DNA of 64,000 nt from assembly GCA_011947345.1 (NCBI GenBank), contig JAAVTG010000568.1:372001-436000 (forward strand), given 5' to 3'. The DNA is from Phytophthora quininea. Lineage: Eukaryota; Oomycota; Peronosporomycetes; Peronosporales; Peronosporaceae. Every line of letters starts with the position of its first letter. The stretch's first letter is position 1. The notes below the pieces were generated by a model. It was not told the DNA's origin. It searched no databases and saw nothing but the letters and a program-made list of their open reading frames with translations. Shown in pieces: positions 10,926-21,109 of this stretch. The position numbers and the translations under genes were made by a program.

Positions 10926-13231
10926 GAGACCGTGCAACACGAATGAACATGCTATTTATTTGAATTGAAGTTGCTGTTGTGATTGTGGATGTGGCAGGCA
11001 GACCCATAATTTGGGTACTGTCCTCGAAGATCTCCAGCCCGCGGCCTTTCGCCGTTGTTTATAGCGTGTTCACCGTGGAGTTCACCACGCTGTTGCTGCT
11101 TCGGCTGCCGAGCTGCCTTGCAAGTTGCCGTCGCTCGTTACGTAACCCGACCTGCTTCGGAACTAGCTACTGCAGTGGATACACGCCGCAGCAGCGACCA
11201 GAACGAAGACTCAACACACGCCAACTCGGACCAAAGTCGTCGACCATCGGAACGAGACCGGGAGTCAACCGTCCACCGATGCTGTCCACGTGCGACCAGC
11301 GAGGACGATTTTCATCAGCCGTCTAAACGCCGGAGCGACTGGACGCAGGTCGGTACTGGGTACTAAAGGCGTGTCTTCAAGAAGCTCAAGCAAGACTGAC
11401 GGCGTTGGATTCAAGAGAGAGCGGTGTCTTGCTGTCTGCTGCAATTCTGCCGGACGCAGCGGCCTAAAAGGCCACGACGGCGATTCTCCATCACAGATAA
11501 AAAGAGCACCAGTCGAGCTGCTGTTGGCATTCGGTCGGAAGGTCGCGCCGCGGCATACAGTATATAACAACCACAGCTACATAACCTGCCAAGTCAGTCG
11601 CATAAAGCTGGGGTGCCATCAATCGGCTCGAGTGAGTAGTTCTTCCCTGCCTCAAGGATGGGACTTTCTTGTCTTCTGAGTGCAGGACGCTGCCATGCAA
11701 GTTCCCACAGCCAGATAGGATGTCGAGATATTAAAGTTCTCGTGGCGGTCGAATGTACGAACAGCTCGACACGTCCCAAGCGTCTTGGCCACGCCAAAAG
11801 TCGACAAAATCTATCCAGCACGTGCAATCCACATACATCGAGCTGGCATATTTTTCCTAATTCTTTTCTTTTCGAAGTGAGGTGCATTGATGTCGCTTAA
11901 GTCTATGCCCAACGGCGATATTTTTCCTAGTTGCTGTTGGGATCTGTTGGTGTTGCTGCCGCGTGGGACAACAACAAAATGAAGCTGAGTGATCGTAGAA
12001 AGCGGACAACGCTGCTGTATCAGATCGCCACCTCCTAGAACCAGTCAGCATTTGTCGTAATCGATCTCCTAGGCAAACTGATTTACTAGTAGATAGAAGG
12101 GAATATGTGGAACGTGTCTTGCTAAAAATTCGGCGCTGGAAAAAATTGTGTAGCGTGGAGCAAGATAATGTGTTGGCTGAAATGTTTGTTGTATTTGCAG
12201 CAAAGCATGCTCCCGTGATTTACACGACTACGATCAATTGACGGGCTCTGTGAAGGCGGCAAATATTGCTCCGCTGGCAAAATTCGGTTGAAATCATCCA
12301 GCATAATTTCCAAGTCGTCTCATGGTGCTGGCTCGATAGCGGAACCCTGTCTGCTTTCTTGTTTCCAATGACAATATGTTTGGAGATATGGTATCGTTGC
12401 CTGAATATCAAAGCTGCTCAGAAGTCAGAAAAAAAAGAGAGAGAGAAAGAAGCAGACAGTAAAAAAGGGATCGACTCACTTCGACTGCTATACGCAGGTG
12501 AGTAGTAGACCAATTCTTGATCGAATAGAATAGCAATCACTTCGCCAGAGAAATTGCAAGGAATCAATTCGATCCCCATGACAACCGCGCTTGAGGCTAT
12601 TATCTTGGTTCTTGTTCTGGCCTCATCCGCTAAGCAAAAAAAAATCGGGTTGGAGGAAAACGATTATTCGTACTGGATATCATCCGGTGTGCTCAACTTG
12701 AAAAAAGTAGGAACAATCTTTTCCACTGCTGATTCAGAGCACTACGAGCTTCGGGCGGCGAAATGACAGCATTCCGGTGTTTGAGGCATCCATATGGTGC
12801 AGGTTGAAGTGGTCGTCTCGTCACATGCCGTGACGTCTCCAATCCCGATACCAGCACAAGAAGAAATAGACACCAATCAAACCCCAACAGCTACAGCAAA
12901 CCAAAGTCCAATCGCACACTCGTCTTGGATTACAACCGGGTTAGTAGCCATTCCGTTGCTCTTAGCTAAGCTCGAAAAGATCGTCCACGTGACTGTGACG
13001 ATTTTCCGGCGAACCAATTTATCTGGTCGTGCGGGGCGTGAAGGAAGACATTCCGTCGTGCCGTACTCAGTCGCTTTCCCCGCCACCAGAGAGAGCAGCG
13101 CAATTTATAAACTGGAAACTTGCTGCAGCCACATTCGTGTCGCCGTCGCTAGTTCATCTGGTACACAACGAACACAGAGTACAACGTCAGACACGACTGC
13201 CGACACATCCCGAAGATACAGGAGAGGAGAC

Positions 13232-14036
13232 TCACAGCTCGCAGTAGTTTTCCTCGCGCATCTGGACGAAGTGCTTCTCGCAGAAGTTGTGCGTGCGCTG
13301 ATACGCAGGCTTGATGCAGCCTTGGTATCCGCAGCGCTTGCCGCCGCCGTGGGCCCAGCAGAAGCCGTTGGAGACCGCCACCTTGGAGCACTGGGCGTTG
13401 CGGCACTTGGTGCCTCCACCGTGCGCCCAGCACAGACCGCGCGCCTTGGCTTTCTTGGTGCAGCCGTCCTCCTTGCATTCGACCGAGCCGCCTGCGACCA
13501 CCGCCCGAACATTATGTTTGTTGCCAATAGCAAATAGATCCATCCCACGCACCATGTTTCCAGCACAAGCCCCGGTGCTTGGCGCTGGTGGTGCAGCCTT
13601 CCAGCGTGCACTTCTTCCCGCCCTAAGCAATCGCCAGCTGGTCAGATTGGGCAGCTCAATTCAAGGTTATCAAGGCGAAGGTCGGCCGGCCGACAGCTGA
13701 CAGACGACAGACGACGTACTCCGTGGCGGCAGCAGAGCCCCTTGTGCACGATGTAGTTGTGGCAGCCCTCGAACTTGCACGTGCGGCGGCGCTTCTTCTC
13801 CTCCTTGGTTAGCTCCGTCTGGGGTCCGCCGCGGCGGCAGCGGTGGTGCTGGACGTCACGTGCGACGGCGCGATCAAAACTGTTCCGGCCCGCAGCGCCG
13901 ACTGGCGAGCGCTGCGTCGGACCGGCACGTTGAGGATGAAGGGCAGTCCGAACTTGTGCTCGTCCGGCTGGCGGTTCGTCGGCTCGGAGCCGTCGGCGGC
14001 CGTCGCGTCGGCCATGGCCTGCTGGAAAGACTCCAT
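13232..14036 (-). CDS. WRKY19-like Cys/His zinc-finger protein (gene A')
   Basis: Mirror of gene A with the same three exons and two gt..ag introns. Near 13987 this arm has the extra base (ggctccgagcc) missing from gene A, so the N-terminal frame reads MESFQQAMADA through GSEPTNRQPDEH. The frame change in the C/G run near 13821 is shared with the left arm; it is either real or a systematic error. The C-terminal exon (SVECKEDGC to ENYCEL) is identical to gene A. Confidence 0.75.
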
Positions 14037-14443
14037 TGCGGTGTGGGCGTCGATCGGATCCGAAAGTCGGGGCTTCTTCGCCACTGGCAGCCACTGCCGC
14101 TCTGCCGGACGAGGTCTCCTCGAAGACCCGCCTTCTTATTTATTGCCTCGGCTGCAGCGGGCCAAAGACGGTTCGGCTGAGATGCAGGTCCCACCTCGAC
14201 CGCCAGGACGACAAACCGAAAGGCCGAGTTCGAGCGACAAAAGACCGAGAACTCGACGGGTTAGCAGACCTCGTCGCCGTTCACCATCGCGGCCGACGGT
14301 GCGCGGGAAAATACGTCGATGGAGACTGGGCGAGAGAAGCGGGGCCGGCGCCAATTTCCCTCGAGTCGAACGTTCGACCCCGAGGCGGGCCCGGTCCCCA
14401 TCAAGATGTCCAAGTCCAGGATCACTCACTTTGTCTGTTGGGC

Positions 14444-15157
14444 CTCCAAGGCCCACGTGTGCTAGACGAACCCTCCTATATCTAGACAGCGTCTTCTTCT
14501 TCGTGCAGCTCCACGAGTTGCTGCACTCGCCGCGGAACAGCACGCTGCTGATTTTCTTCAGGAGACACGCGCTGGAGGCCAACCGTTCGGCGCTGGAAAA
14601 TCGAAAGGTCGGGCATCTGAGTCCGCGTTCGAAGGCAACGGGGCTTTCGCAGCCTCCTCTAGAGCCGTTGCTTTTTCCCTTCCTGTGCTGTCGGCGTTGA
14701 ACAATTATCAATTGACTCTCTTTGCTCCCCAACACGGCGAAACCTCCGATCTTTGCACGAGCAGCGCGTTGGAAGACAACCTTGTCGAGTCGACAATATC
14801 AACGGAGAAGATACATCGACCGCTGCAGAAATTTCAAGCTGCGACGCACCAACAGCGATTCAAGTTGCTTTCCGAGAACATATCCGCTCTTGGCTCCGAT
14901 CGAGAAGCACCACGCGGCACTTGCTTCCAATCGATGCTGCTACAGGGCACTTGAAGTCTGCGGCGAACAGCCCAACGTCTTCACTTCGTTTGCCAGTTTG
15001 TAGACTCGATCAACGAGTGTCGAAGAAAATTACGGTCCTTCCAGACCTGCTCGATTCCGTAACCCAACAGCGAAAACCCTCCAGAGTCTACAAAGAAGAC
15101 TATGGACGAAAACCTTGGCCGAGTTGCACGCATATAGGAGGAGTGTGTAGAGTGCTA
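14444..15157. other. Gene-poor stretch, nothing identified
   Basis: Only short overlapping ORFs without recognisable domains on either strand. One minus-strand frame ending near 14480 has an acidic C-terminus (VQQLVELHEEEDAV), but no start or family can be assigned. Confidence 0.4.
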
Positions 15158-15250
15158 ATGATCCGATCCGAACCCCGGGACAGCTACCGTGCCTCCGCCG
15201 ATCCAGACATCGTCCTCGATCATTATGAACTTGCCGATGACACGCTGACC
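15158..15250 (-). pseudogene. Hexapeptide-repeat acetyltransferase remnant
   Basis: One minus-strand frame reads VIGKFIMIEDDVWIGGGTVA followed by VPG. This is the left-handed beta-helix signature of the maltose/galactoside O-acetyltransferase (NodL/LacA) family (DDVWIGGG, PG, then IG in the neighbouring frame). The frame is lost on both sides, and stops interrupt the flanking 15250-15700 region, so only a fragment is visible. Because this assembly has frequent indels, a damaged but real gene cannot be excluded. Confidence 0.4.
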
Positions 15251-17006
15251 AGGAAGAGGCAATCATAGCGCCGAGATCCACAACAATAAGCATTTCCACA
15301 TCTCCGCATTAATGCATCGTACAAGAAGGGTTGGATGTTGACAAATCTCTCGCCAAGATTGAATTTCTTTGCAGCAATCGTAATCAGCAAACTCTGCTCA
15401 ATATCATCGGTGGCTGTCAACGTGCATGAGTATCGACATGAAGCCTTCCGCGTGCGCGATGGATGTACTGCTTGGCAAGTCTTCAACTCCCATGAAGATG
15501 CCAATGTCCACCAGTAAAGCACACCAAGTGCGCCGTGAATGACTCCAGAATGTTGACGTTCTTCATTATCTCCAAGAAGCTCTTCACTTGTTGCCGTTGA
15601 ACACCACTCGTCTTCATACCGAAATGTTTCTTGCCAAAGAAACTTTCTTCAGCTTGCGCGTTCATAAGCGAATATACTGGTCCTGTCCATCGTTGCACGG
15701 ACGAAATTCTGGCGACGTGATCCTTGACGACTGCAATTCTCTTCTTTAGTGAGCGTGCGCCTTACCTGACTGCAATCTGTCTATTGAGAAGATCGACAAC
15801 CAACCGAGTCCAAGATGTATTCCTGTAAAATGAATTGGCTCGAGAAGATAATTCTGGCTGATGGCCTGACCACAGCAGAAACCGCGCCACTCAAAATACA
15901 ACCGCTCTGTCCTCACATCGTGTATTACGAGCGACCTGCACTTGATCTTCGGCCAAGGAACCTCACAGCATGTTAGATCGACGACCCAAGAAGGCTTATC
16001 TGTGCATAATGGAGAAGGTACGTACGTCGCTGTTAGACTGTCAACAGTTGTCCATGGCAGCTTGTCCTACGTTGTCAACGTTGATTCACCAGTGACGCGT
16101 ATCTACAGAACAAAAGTATTGCCATCGACAGATGAAAGTATGTCAGCGAAGACTTGTAGTTACGCAAGTGCCAGCCAGCTCTTTGGAATCGAGCAGTGTG
16201 AAGTTTCAAGTTTGCTGGATAGGATCGCTGGCGGTGGTGCCAGACACGAGTGGATGGGAACAAGAAAGCAATTAGCGCACAATTTGCCGACGGACCCATG
16301 CGAAACCGAGTCACTTGACGACGCTTTCAAAGCGCTGCTGTTACTTTGAATATCTTGCAGAAGACGTGTTCGCGGAGATCGCGACTGCCAAGGTGCTCCA
16401 GACATGTCCTACCGCTGCCATGCATCGAGAATCCTGTCCGGGCGGTCGAGCGAAAACCAAGTACATTCTGTTGTTAGATTTCCGGTGATCTAATCTCTGA
16501 ATGTCTGATAACCCCGACCAGCAGCGACGTCAGACCCAAATATCCTCCTCAAGTCTCAACTGGTGGCACGAGGATTACCACGGTGAAGATGTACTTGCTT
16601 TCCGGTACAATATCCGATAGCAATGTTGGAGAGCTTGCAGGGTGCACTGAAGCGGTTCGAATGCAACATCTCGATACATATACCGGAAGTGGTGCTTACT
16701 AGAAAACTTCATGGAATGCGATACTGATTTGGTGAAATGACGGCGATCTCTGTTGTACAACTAAACAATAATACGTCGCAGTAGCGATTTTTAAAGAAAG
16801 CGTACAGCAGCTTCGATCGTTGAACAACGCGCTGTGGAAAACGAGCAATACTGCCAATTCACGTATTATCGTTTGTACGGCTGTATTCTCACGCGTGCTG
16901 TCAAAGATTAATATTTGATTTTCCCGTTCCAACCACACGCTAATATCCTTACTTACATTTCGGGATAACCAAGTGTGGCTGCAACGTGGAAAAAATAAAT
17001 GAAAAT
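15251..17006. other. Degenerate gene-poor region
   Basis: No intact gene. Minus-strand frames at 15223-15698 and around 16075-16400 look weakly coding but are stop-riddled and match no family I can name with confidence. The AT-rich block 16560-17000 has no ORF worth listing. Confidence 0.45.
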
Positions 17007-17110
17007 CCGAGGCTGAGCGTGTGGACACGGCACTGGAGGCTTACGTCTCCTCGCTCCCAGACAAGAGCGTATGTCTGCCGAACGAATTGCGCTCGGTTGT
17101 CTCGTTCTAA
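17007..17110 (+). pseudogene. Truncated 3' end of a 5'-nucleotidase gene
   Basis: In plus orientation the last roughly 34 codons of the 5'-nucleotidase gene at 26903-28467 are repeated here (ALEAYVSSLPDKSVCLPNEL and on to the same stop at 17108-17110). Everything upstream of 17007 is unrelated. This is the scar of the inverted duplication and shows that the right-hand locus, with the full nucleotidase, was the source. Confidence 0.85.
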
Positions 17111-17322
17111 GCTGGTGTTAGAGATTGAATAGACGAAGGATGGTCCATACTAGAGCTGTTGGGGCTGCACGTCATGTACGCTGACCCAGCCATTGAAATA
17201 TAAGCTATCCTTTGAAGAACGAGTCGCATGAATTACTAGTGCAAGACGAACGACAGCATTTTTAAAGTTACTTTCATTTTTCAACCACACTTCCTAGCGA
17301 CAACTACCAAACGCTGACACCC

Positions 17323-19187
17323 TCAGTTGAAGTGGATGCGACGCATGTGTCGGCCGCCCATGCCCAGCTTCGTGCGCGCGTGCAGCTGCGAGATGTTGTC
17401 CATGACCACGAACTCGCCCTTGACCCACTGGTGCCAGTGGCAGAACTCCTCCGAGTACAGTCGGCGCTGCAGTGTCTCCGTCACGAACTCGGCGGCCTCG
17501 TCCTTCTGGTTCGACTTTGGGTCGTAGCCCACCGACGACACGTACGTCGGGTGCATCTTGGTGAGCTCAGGCCCCCACGGCTCGTGATACCGCAGCGCCA
17601 ACTCGCCCGTCATCGGGTGCGTCACCACCACGGGCGACGTGTGGAACAGGTCGGCCTGGTCGAACAGCGACGTGCGGTACGTGAGCGAGATCTGCTTGAG
17701 GCGCTCCACGGTCTCGTCGGGCAGCGCCGACAGCAGCCGGCGCGTGTCAGTGATGAGCGTGTTGCCGTGCTTGGGGTCGTCCTCGGGCGGCGCCGCCTCG
17801 ACGCAGTGGAAGAACATGAAGACGGGCGCGTCGCCCAGCTCCGTGGCGTCGGGCGTCTTCTTCTTGAACATGCCGTCGTAGTGGAACGACATGGCCTCGA
17901 GCGTCTGCGCCGGCAGCTTGGTGCCGCGCTCCGTCTTGATGTCGAAGATGTTGCCGGCCGCGAACGTGCCCTTGGGCCACTGCAGCACGTCCCCCAGCGC
18001 TCTGTGGCCGTCTCGAAGTCGTCGTCCTGCTTGAAGCCGCGCAGCGTCACCACGCCGTACTTGAGCACGAGGCTGCGGATGGCCTCTCGCGGCACGTCCA
18101 TGACGGACGGCGCCGGGAAGCCCTCGATGGCGCGCGCGATGACGAACATGTGCGTGCGCACGAGCTCGACGTGCAGCGGGGCCCACTGCGCCATCTCCTC
18201 GGCGGTGCAGGCCGGTCGCTCGACGTACCCCCACTTGCGGCCGTGCTTGTAGGTCAGGTCGTACTTGTCCGTGTCGACGTCCTTCAGGTCCATGGCGCGC
18301 ACCGTGCCGTCGATGTCTTCGCAGATGACCGAGTGCCACGGCGTGCGCGGCTCGGAGATGTCCTTGGCAGGCAACAGGTGGATGCCGAACTTCGGTCCGG
18401 CGTTGTTGTAGCAATGGATGGACACCCGCACGGCGTGGGCGTACTCCTCCGCCACCAGGTTGGAGAAGCCCACGTTGCGCAGCATCATCTTGCGGGCCAC
18501 GTCGTCGCAACCCTGGCGCATTTCCGCCTCCGACTTGCCTTCCCAGCGCGGCGCCATGTCGCGCTCCATGAACTTGGAGAAGGAGCGGAAGTTGTTGCCG
18601 ATGTCGGGCTCGTTGGCGATGCGGGCGTCCATGTCCATCTGGTTGATGTCGAAGCGCTCCAGCACCTCCTGCACCGGGTTGTCCGTCTTGGTGTAGTTCT
18701 CGAGCCCGTCGAACTGGATGTGCGTGTGGCCCGCCTCCTTCACGAGCTCCTGAAGACCGTTCTTGTACGCGCGGATGTTCTCGGGCGCGGCGCCCACGAG
18801 GTCGCCGAAGACGCGGCCGTCACTGAAGATCGTGACCTTGCACCCGACGGGGTACACTTCCTCGATGGACGAGCAGAACTTCTCCAGCCGCGCCAGCGCG
18901 AGCTCCTCGGCGCGGTCAGGCAGCGGGCCCAGCACCTTTCCACCGTGGTTGGGCGTCTTGGTGGGGAAACCCGGTAGCACGATCGTGATGGGCTCCTTGC
19001 GGTCCACGAAGCGGCCGATGGTCGTCTCCAGGAACTGCTTGCCCTTGGACTCGAAGGCGTCAGTCTTGTCGTCGAAGTGGCTCTGCAGGTCGGCGAACTT
19101 GTTGAGGAAGTGCGCCGCCACCGCGTGCTTGTCGACGGCGGTGTGGTCGCCGGACTGGGCGGACTGGGCGGTTGCGTTGGGTGCCAT
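17323..19187 (-). CDS. Isocyanide synthase-dioxygenase fusion, copy 1
   Basis: About 621 residues. Residues about 40-320 are a PvcA/DIT1-type isocyanide synthase domain, with LPGFPTKTPN (71-80), KVLGPLPDRAEE (84-95) and FSDGRVFGDLVG (121-132). Family members convert an amino acid's amine to an isonitrile using ribulose-5-phosphate. Residues about 340-621 are a TauD/TfdA Fe(II)/2-oxoglutarate dioxygenase, with the HxD pair in FHYDG near 434 and the distal His near 614 (MGGRHMRRIHFN). Two-domain fusions of this kind are known from fungi; the substrate is unknown here. The start MAPNATAQSAQSGD is intact. The frame breaks once, in a run of five Gs (17991-17995), between the domains' conserved parts; all three copies share this. 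No signal peptide, so probably cytosolic. Confidence 0.85.
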
Positions 19188-19277
19188 GGTGGACGGTTGA
19201 GTGCGTGTTCTCGGATGAGGACGCGACTAGGAAACGGAACGCTTTCCGGTGTAGTGTGATGTAGCTCGAAGCGTGCA

Positions 19278-19292
19278 AATCGAAGAATGCCT
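19278..19292 (-). promoter_or_regulatory. Initiator-like element of isocyanide synthase copy 1
   Basis: The minus strand reads GGCATTCTTCGATTT, 91-105 nt upstream of the ATG, resembling the oomycete Inr (CATTC..N..ATTT). The same sequence sits at the mirrored place upstream of copy 3, near 24730-24744. Confidence 0.4.
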
Positions 19293-20880
19293 CGTGGTCG
19301 TTATAATCTGCACGTGATGACCATGACCACCACCGCCATGGCGCTTGCTCGGACAGCCCCGTTCTTCTCTGCTCTGCGCGTGGAGTGTAAAGATGGCGCT
19401 CATTGTTGGGGCTGCCATGCATCGTGGTCGACCGCGCCTGGCCACCAGCGTCGCAGGTCTGTCCCGGACGCTGTGCATGCCATCGCTGACGCGGTTGCCG
19501 TTGTCGGGAGACGGAAACGGGGCGCCCGCTTTCGGGTCACGCTGATGCCTTGACTCGTCTCGGCCCACGATCTGGTGATGATGCGACGGTAGTACCGTGA
19601 CAGATAACGTCAATCTGAGTGCCGATGATTGGCTGGCAGCGCTGTTGACGCGGCTGAAAGATGCGTAAGCACCGCGGATCTTCTGTTCGTCACATGGATA
19701 CGCTCGCGCGACTAGACAACTGGCGACGCGAAAGAGCCATCGCTGCCCGCGTTGCCCCCAGGCCTGCTTGACCTGCGGGACGCCACGCCTTTCGGTCTTT
19801 GAAGAAGGTGTGTAGGGTGCGGCAGCGGCAGCTTCCGCTACCTTGTCGCAGTTTCGCAACGTTAGATGACATGCCACGGGTGTCTACATTGCTGCGCTGC
19901 GACGGCGACTCGCGACTGCATCGACTCACCTCGATGGTCTCCTTCTCACGGTCCTCTAGCGAAATTCGCCAGGAGCTCAGAAGATACTCATGGATTTGCA
20001 AGGGGGATGCATTGCTTGAATGCATGGTGACAGACCTTCGGCACGGCACAGCATGCCGTGGGCGATGCAGATGAGCGGATTCCGGATACCGATCTACCGT
20101 TTGGAAGGTTGATCTCTGGCCAAACTAGAACCGACACCTTCGCCGCAAGGCTCACGCGGTGGATGCGTGCACCCGTCGAGCTCCAGTGGGCCCGATGCGT
20201 GTGGCTGGCTGTTGCTTCCGGGCGTCATATGATCTGTAGAGACAAGATGATGCGTCACACGGTGATCCATCGCGTCGGGAAGTGAGGAGACTTGTGTATC
20301 GCCCCACCGAGAAGCAAACCACAGAGGAGATCCCAGTCAATAATAGGTCTCGCGCGCTGGTCATTTGACTTGGCCTCCCAGTCTTCCTATTTCACAAGAG
20401 CGAAACGCTCGCTCGCAGTCCGCCCTACATTGGTCTCGCGGTCCGGATCCCACCCATGCCCGTCCTGTGTCCCGCGCAAGAGCGAGAGCAAGTTGATCGA
20501 TGACCAGGTTTACCTCAACACGGCAGCGTGAGCGCTGCAAGGAAACGAGCGCTGGAAAGCTGCCAGCTTTTGATCAGTGGTCGGACGCTCACACCTGTCC
20601 TCGTTTCGTCCGGAGCGGACCTGGGCGTTGAGCTTTCCTAATGTGTTTCTCTTGTTCGACGGTGACAATGTCGACGTCCTAGCTCGGACGGTGTTGGTAG
20701 CACGCCTCGCAATGCGGCTTCGGCTCACCATGATCGGCACGACGAACTTTGGTGTGTGATGATGCAGTGGCCTTACTACGTCAACCGTTCCTGGTCAACA
20801 AGTTCAGTCCCGTAGGCAGCGTGTCCCGTGCGGATAACGACAACGAGTGGGCAGGCACCACGGCTCGACCGTCGACTTTT
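19293..20880. other. Upstream region of copy 1, no gene supported
   Basis: A 216-codon minus-strand ORF (19227-19877) and shorter ORFs occur, all mirrored at 23260-24795. They lack domains and read mostly Arg/Ser/Pro-rich. A possible short exon (MHSSNASPLQIHEYLLSSWR, minus strand, about 20025) ends at a gtgagt donor, but no partner exon is identifiable. Confidence 0.4.
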
Positions 20881-21052
20881 TGTTGGTCCAGCCAGCACCG
20901 TCGATGCCCGGGGTCCAATTTCACAAAGGCACACCTGCTGTGACTAGCGGGGTCGCTGATGAGTTGGAGGCTGTGCAATTCAAGCCGCTGGATTCCACCA
21001 ACACACTCTACAAAGCGCCGCTGACCGATCAATCTTTTGACATGACGGGAAT

Positions 21053-21070
21053 TCATTCTTCATTTTTCCC
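21053..21070 (+). promoter_or_regulatory. Oomycete initiator of isocyanide synthase copy 2
   Basis: TCATTCTTCATTTTTCCC, 40-57 nt upstream of the copy 2 ATG, a strong match to the oomycete Inr plus flanking pattern. Copy 2 therefore has its own promoter, different from copies 1 and 3. Confidence 0.6.
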
Positions 21071-21109
21071 GGCACGCCTCGCATCCGCTCCAATCACACA
21101 CTCAGCACG

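Larger units (their letters stand above)
7439..14443 (-). repeat. Right arm of 14.4-kb palindrome
   Basis: Reverse-complement copy of 1-7000, carrying genes C', B' and A' in mirrored order and orientation. Pairing still holds at 14443, where the left partner reaches the window edge, so the real boundary cannot be placed. The region between B' and A' (10926-13231) mirrors the gene-free 1213-3528 stretch. Confidence 0.95.
17007..20880 (+). repeat. Left arm of the isocyanide-synthase inverted duplication
   Basis: Reverse-complement copy of 23139-27006: 17007 pairs with about 27006 and 20880 with about 23139. It carries the end of the 5'-nucleotidase gene, isocyanide synthase copy 1 and about 1.7 kb of its upstream DNA. 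The left breakpoint at 17007 is sharp, with unrelated sequence outside. Confidence 0.95.

Noticed and set aside
1..14443. Palindrome as a pure read fold-back artefact
   Set aside because: A missed-adapter or fold-back read gives a centre with no unique loop and exact arms. Here there is a 438-nt unpaired loop and several non-homopolymer indels between arms. Long-read proof is still lacking, so it stays a checkable finding.
15223..16400. TKL kinase pseudogene on the minus strand
   Set aside because: A few scattered residues resemble a kinase C-lobe, but no HRD, DFG or APE motif can be found in any frame.
18000..18010. Programmed -1 frameshift in the isocyanide synthases as the preferred explanation
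   Set aside because: The site lacks a canonical X-XXY-YYZ heptamer, and the same kind of G-run loss occurs in unrelated genes, so a consensus error is simpler. Kept only as an alternative.
17332..18252. 306-codon plus-strand ORF opposite isocyanide synthase copy 1, and similar ones at 18150-18977 and 25038-25865
   Set aside because: They are antisense shadows of the GC-rich coding strand (runs of His, Val, Arg, Leu) with no family resemblance.
19227..19877. 216-codon minus-strand ORF upstream of isocyanide synthase copy 1 (and its mirror at 24145-24795)
   Set aside because: Arg/Ser/Pro-rich with no domain, overlapping the promoter side of a confident gene; probably a GC-driven chance ORF.
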